Positions 5,762 to 8,741 of a DNA stretch of 8,741 bases are shown here, piece after piece (the first letter of the stretch is position 1; every line of letters starts with the position of its first letter). Position numbers and translations under genes: made by a program. The notes below the pieces were generated by a model. The model had not been told where the DNA came from and searched no databases. It saw only the letters and a list, made by a program, of their open reading frames with translations. The stretch lies in contig CAZLLR010000024.1 of assembly GCA_964560655.1 (NCBI GenBank), positions 1 through 8,741 of the forward strand, written 5' to 3'. This stretch comes from GCA-002772825 sp964560655 (GTDB lineage: Bacteria; Patescibacteriota; Minisyncoccia; GCA-002772825).

Positions 5762-6262
5762 TTAAAACCTAAGTAATTTGGAGATAGTCTCTGAAAATGA
5801 CTCTTCAATCTTTTGCTCTTTTATAAACAGTAGAAGAGTTTCTCTTATTGTCTCTGGATCAGCTTCTCCTAAAGGTATAATTATATGAGGCATGAGTGTC
5901 TTATTAGATTGGAGTATAAGTTGCTTTGTATAAGGAGGGTTATAATCCACCCAGAAATATTCTAAATTTTCAAAAAGATAAAGCTTACCCCCAACCACTA
6001 CTCCTTTGTTTGAGATGGAGAAGTTAACAATACTTGGTTTCTTTGCCCCATACATAAGTATAGAGAAGCCTGAGACTCCGACGAGAAAAGTTAATAGAAA
6101 ATTCTTTATCAAAATAGTCCCAACAGTAAGAGATATAGTTATGATACCTACAGCCCAAAACCAATCAGCTGTTTTCCTATGAAAAACAAATTCTGGGGCT
6201 TGCCATGAGATAACGCTGTTCCCTTTGATAACTGGAGGTGTTGTCTCTGGTTTTTTGTCCAT
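5762..6262 (-). CDS. Conserved two-TM membrane protein of unknown function (Parcubacteria-type)
   Basis: 166 residues. A short N-terminal cytosolic stretch contains the motif SWQAPEFVFHRKTADWFWA (19-37). It is followed by two adjacent hydrophobic segments (about 35-52 and 54-71) with a tight turn, then YGAKKPSIVNFSISNKGVVV and an apparently beta-rich tail with LYLFENLEYFWVDY (95-107). Similar small proteins with the W-x-APEF / S-ADW-WA pattern are, to my recollection, common in Parcubacteria. The tail resembles a PH-like or YcxB-like beta domain, but I would not name a function. ATG 6262 is the first start after AT-rich DNA. TATGAT (6279-6274) could be a -10 box giving a very short leader. 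Gene ends in TAA, 48 bases from the palindrome. Confidence 0.75.
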   Translation of the reverse strand: MDKKPETTPPVIKGNSVISWQAPEFVFHRKTADWFWAVGIITISLTVGTILIKNFLLTFLVGVSGFSILMYGAKKPSIVNFSISNKGVVVGGKLYLFENLEYFWVDYNPPYTKQLILQSNKTLMPHIIIPLGEADPETIRETLLLFIKEQKIEESFSETISKLLRF

Positions 6263-6379
6263 CTATTTATTTTATCATATATGAAGTAATAAATGAAAAG
6301 ATTATTTTTGTTGTTTTATTATATAGAATATAAAATAAGTTATTAATTTAGTCCTAACCTAATAATAAGCAATTAATTA

Positions 6380-6407
6380 TTGTGACTTTTTTAATTTAAG
6401 GTATTAT
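6380..6407 (+). promoter_or_regulatory. Candidate promoter of the ferric reductase / cytochrome b5 operon
   Basis: TTGTGA (6380-6385) and TATTAT (6402-6407) with a 16-base spacer, upstream of ATG 6422. The predicted start is near 6414, so the transcript would be nearly leaderless, consistent with the absence of a Shine-Dalgarno sequence. The divergent region (6263-6421) is extremely AT-rich, so chance matches are likely. Confidence 0.3.
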
Positions 6408-6421
6408 TATAGATAATTAAT

Positions 6422-7738
6422 ATGCCACCAAGAATTTTAAAAAGTCGTGTTGGTTTGATGTCAATTATAGCCTTGACGATTTTACCGATTATTTTATGGA
6501 TAGTTATGCGTCCTCTTTGGATGCGTTTTGCTGATCCATTTTTTGCATTGACGAGTATTGGGCAGATAACTGCGCTTATAGGTGTTACTCTTTTTGCATT
6601 AACTCTCATTCTAAGTGCACGCTTTCATTTTCTTGAAGAATATTTTGGTGGACTGGATAAAATGTATAATATACATCATATTTCTGGGGTAATAGCTTTT
6701 ACTTTTCTCGTAATTCATCCATTAATACTAGCTATAAGGCTTATACCAATTTCTGTTGTTGAGTCGTTAAAGTTGTTAATACCAGGTGGTGATTGGATTT
6801 TAAACTTCGGGATATTTTCATTACTATTGATGATGTCTCTCCTTACTATCACTTTTTTTGCTAAGTGGAGATATCAATATTTACGATTTGCTCATCAGAT
6901 TTTAGGAGGAGCTTTTTTCTTAGGTGCACTACATACATATCTTATACCCAGTGATATTTCACAGAATATTCTCTTGCGTATATATATTATAGGGTTAGTT
7001 ACTTTAGCAATTACTGCATATTTATATAGGACGGTATTTGGTAGAATATTAGTGAAAAAGTATATATATATAATTGAAGCAGTTAATGATCTTGGGCAAG
7101 ATATTACAGAGTTGGTAATGAGGTCAGAGGGAAAAGTAATGCATTATAAACCAGGGCAGTTTCTATATGTAACCTTTATAGATGGTGGTATAGATAATGA
7201 AGCACATCCAGTCTCAATAAGTTCTGCTCCAACAGAAGATATATTGCGTATTACATTTAAAATGCTTGGTGACTGGAGTTCTAGTTTAAAAAATATTAAT
7301 GTCGGTTCAATCGCAAAGATTGAAGGACCCTTTGGAAGTTTTTCATATCTAAGGTCAATGTATAAAAAACAAATATGGATAGCCGGTGGTATTGGGGTCA
7401 CCCCGTTTCTTAGTATGTTGCGTAATATGAAAGTAAATAATAGAAAAGATTTAAATATTGATTTTTATTATGCTACCAAAACAGCAAATGAGATGGTGTT
7501 TAGAGATGAGATCCAACAAATTTCAGAAAATAATCCAAATATTCGGCTTATTCCGTATATTTCAGATGAAAAAGGATATCTTAATGTAGGTGCAATTAAA
7601 GAGCTAAGCGGTGATATTACCGATACAGATATATTTATATGTGGACCACCTCCTATGATGTATAGTTTGACTAATCAATTTGAAATTGAAAAAATTCCGA
7701 AAAACCTTATACATATTGAATCATTTAAATTATTATGA
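6422..7738 (+). CDS. Ferric-reductase-like transmembrane flavocytochrome (FRD/NOX family, FAD and NAD(P)H domains)
   Basis: A 438-residue protein that should carry electrons from cytosolic NAD(P)H through FAD and membrane haem to an acceptor outside. Residues 1-205 form about six hydrophobic segments of the ferric-reductase membrane domain, with candidate haem ligands His85/86 (NIHHISG), His99 (VIHP), His158 (RFAHQILG) and His171 (ALHTYL). Residues 212-310 are the FAD-binding barrel, with YKPGQFLYV (242-250), HPVSISSAP (262-270) and EGPFGSFS (301-308). Residues 317-438 are the NAD(P)-binding part, with AGGIGVTPFLSMLR (321-334) and FICGPPPMMYSL (405-416). All parts are present and the length is normal for predicted ferric reductases. 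Its TGA overlaps the next gene's ATG by four bases (ATGA), so translation is probably coupled. The acceptor could be Fe(III), oxygen or the b5 domain of the partner. Confidence 0.92.
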   Translation: MPPRILKSRVGLMSIIALTILPIILWIVMRPLWMRFADPFFALTSIGQITALIGVTLFALTLILSARFHFLEEYFGGLDKMYNIHHISGVIAFTFLVIHPLILAIRLIPISVVESLKLLIPGGDWILNFGIFSLLLMMSLLTITFFAKWRYQYLRFAHQILGGAFFLGALHTYLIPSDISQNILLRIYIIGLVTLAITAYLYRTVFGRILVKKYIYIIEAVNDLGQDITELVMRSEGKVMHYKPGQFLYVTFIDGGIDNEAHPVSISSAPTEDILRITFKMLGDWSSSLKNINVGSIAKIEGPFGSFSYLRSMYKKQIWIAGGIGVTPFLSMLRNMKVNNRKDLNIDFYYATKTANEMVFRDEIQQISENNPNIRLIPYISDEKGYLNVGAIKELSGDITDTDIFICGPPPMMYSLTNQFEIEKIPKNLIHIESFKLL

Positions 7739-8625
7739 AAAAGTTATTTATTACAACAGTAATTATTTTTTGGATTATAATAGGTTCTCTTTTAACAGTT
7801 GAATTGGTTTCTAATAAAATTAGTCCCATTAAAGAAAAAACGAATAAAGAGGTACAAGAACCTTTGGTAAATAAGCAAATATCAAATGTTATAAATAAGA
7901 AGGAAAAATTATTTATTCCAGACGGCAGTTTTTCCACACCAAGTGATAGTGCAAAATTCTTAATTGGGACAAAAATTAAGACAATTGCAAAAGTTCGTGT
8001 GCGACAAGATCCTACTACCTTAGGAAAATTTATTGCCATGGAAAAAGATGGAGCGAAAGGGGTAATTATTGATAACCCAGAGAGGGCTGATAATTATTGG
8101 TGGTATTATATAGAGTATAAAAGTGGTGTTAAAGGCTGGTCCGTACAGGATTTTCTTATACAGGATTTATCAAAGGTTATTAATACACCACCACCTTCAC
8201 AGGATATTCGAAAGTGTACTTCATGGTCTTATGGTGATTGGGATGCATGTACTACACTTGGGATACAATCACGATCTGTTCTTGCGTCTTCACCAGATGG
8301 GTGCTTGGGTGGAGTTCCTGTAACATTTCAACCTTGTATATATCTCTCTCCTCCTCCGACTCCTAAAAAAATAGGTTTGACATATGCTGATGTAGCTACA
8401 CATAATAATGCTAATAATTGTTGGCTTATTATCTCAGATAAGGTGTATGATGTGACTCAATATATACTATATCACCCTGGGGGACAGAGCCTTATCATAA
8501 ATAGTTGTGGTGCTGACGCAACAATGCTCTTTACTTCAAATATGGGTTCAGGTTACAACCACTCTGGAGGTGCAAATAATCTGTTGTCTAATTATTACAT
8601 TGATAATCTAAACACCGCACCATAA
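7735..8625 (+). CDS. Exported SH3b - TSP1-like - cytochrome b5 domain protein
   Basis: 296 residues. Basic start and one hydrophobic segment (about 4-22) give a signal anchor or signal peptide without lipobox. A linker follows (about 25-75), then an SH3b domain (about 80-145: KVRVRQDPT, YWWYYIEY, VKGWSVQDFL), which in other proteins binds peptidoglycan. A TSP1-like module comes next (161-201), with Cys161, Cys172, Cys190 and Cys201 and the WSYGDWDAC / QSRSV / GGVP pattern. After a PPPTP linker comes a cytochrome b5 domain (about 214-292): TYADV, CWLII, KVYDVTQYI, HPGG with haem ligand His247, CGADAT, and second ligand His276 (NHS). Cys229 and Cys258 may form a disulfide, fitting an extracytoplasmic site. 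It overlaps the ferric-reductase gene by four bases, so it is a likely redox partner; that link is inference. ATG 7735 is fixed by the overlap and hydrophobic start. Confidence 0.88.
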   Translation: MKKLFITTVIIFWIIIGSLLTVELVSNKISPIKEKTNKEVQEPLVNKQISNVINKKEKLFIPDGSFSTPSDSAKFLIGTKIKTIAKVRVRQDPTTLGKFIAMEKDGAKGVIIDNPERADNYWWYYIEYKSGVKGWSVQDFLIQDLSKVINTPPPSQDIRKCTSWSYGDWDACTTLGIQSRSVLASSPDGCLGGVPVTFQPCIYLSPPPTPKKIGLTYADVATHNNANNCWLIISDKVYDVTQYILYHPGGQSLIINSCGADATMLFTSNMGSGYNHSGGANNLLSNYYIDNLNTAP

Positions 8626-8672
8626 AAATAAGATATCTCCTGTGTCATTACATGGGTAAATTTTTATAATTG

Positions 8673-8716
8673 ATTTTTTGACGATTTGATATAAGTATAT
8701 CAAATCGTCAAAAAAT
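8673..8716. repeat. 20-bp perfect inverted repeat at the window end
   Basis: The arms 8673-8692 and 8697-8716 are perfect reverse complements around a four-base centre (AAGT). They lie 47 bases after the cytochrome b5 gene. The T-run is at the outer 5' side of the stem and the A-run at the outer 3' side, opposite to a normal intrinsic terminator, although TTTTTATATAT follows at 8723-8733. Outside it, CATGGGTA (8651-8658) nearly mirrors TACCCGTG (8733-8740), with one mismatch. It may be an RNA 3' hairpin, a protein-binding palindrome or a mobile-element end. Confidence 0.7.
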
Positions 8717-8741
8717 GGACGCTTTTTATATATACCCGTGG

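Noticed and set aside
7144..8039. Minus-strand and alternative-frame ORFs inside the reductase and b5 genes
   Set aside because: They are shadows of two strongly supported genes with clear motifs.
8681..8708. dif-like XerC/XerD site in the end palindrome
   Set aside because: An 11-6-11 layout can be drawn, but the arms do not match the conserved XerC/XerD-arm bases, and the perfect symmetry extends well beyond such a site.

Overview
The window looks like a chromosomal segment of an uncultivated Candidate Phyla Radiation bacterium (Patescibacteria, most likely Parcubacteria-like). This is inferred from four things: AT-rich genes with almost no recognisable Shine-Dalgarno sites, a short membrane-anchored protein of a type I associate with Parcubacteria, a CPR-style large serine recombinase, and a secreted protein combining SH3b, TSP1-like and cytochrome b5 domains. 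The code appears standard for TGA: the GH3 and ferric-reductase genes both end in TGA at the expected place, so the UGA-Gly code of Gracilibacteria/Absconditabacteria does not apply. No search could be run, so taxonomy and family names rest on motif recognition.

Layout. Positions 1-87 (-) hold the end of a broken helix-turn-helix reading frame. Positions 85-303 are non-coding and carry seven exact copies of the hexamer TGAGAC or its complement. Positions 361-3754 (-) form a tight three-gene cell-surface glycan operon. In transcription order it encodes a PIG-V/Gpi18-like membrane mannosyltransferase, a polyprenyl-phosphate glycosyltransferase fused to a GtrA flippase-like domain, and a membrane-anchored GH3 N-acetylhexosaminidase-like protein. 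Positions 3755-3897 are a divergent intergenic region with an inverted repeat over a possible promoter and a tRNA-like fragment. Positions 3898-5220 (+) are a large serine recombinase cut by one in-frame TAG in its zinc ribbon, followed by a strong bidirectional terminator. Positions 5370-5620 (-) hold tRNA-Arg(GCG) and tRNA-Lys(TTT), each with its own plausible promoter. A nested GC-rich palindrome lies upstream, then a small two-TM conserved protein (5762-6262, -).

Positions 6422-8625 (+) are the most interesting part: a two-gene operon with a 4-base ATGA overlap. The first gene is a complete ferric-reductase/NADPH-oxidase-like flavocytochrome with haem histidines and FAD and NAD(P) motifs. 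The second is an exported protein with SH3b, TSP1-like and cytochrome b5 domains, the last with both haem ligands. Together they suggest a transmembrane electron-export chain: cytosolic NAD(P)H to FAD, to membrane haems, to an extracytoplasmic b5 haem held near the wall. This would be unusual in a lineage generally thought to lack respiration. A 20-bp perfect inverted repeat closes the window.
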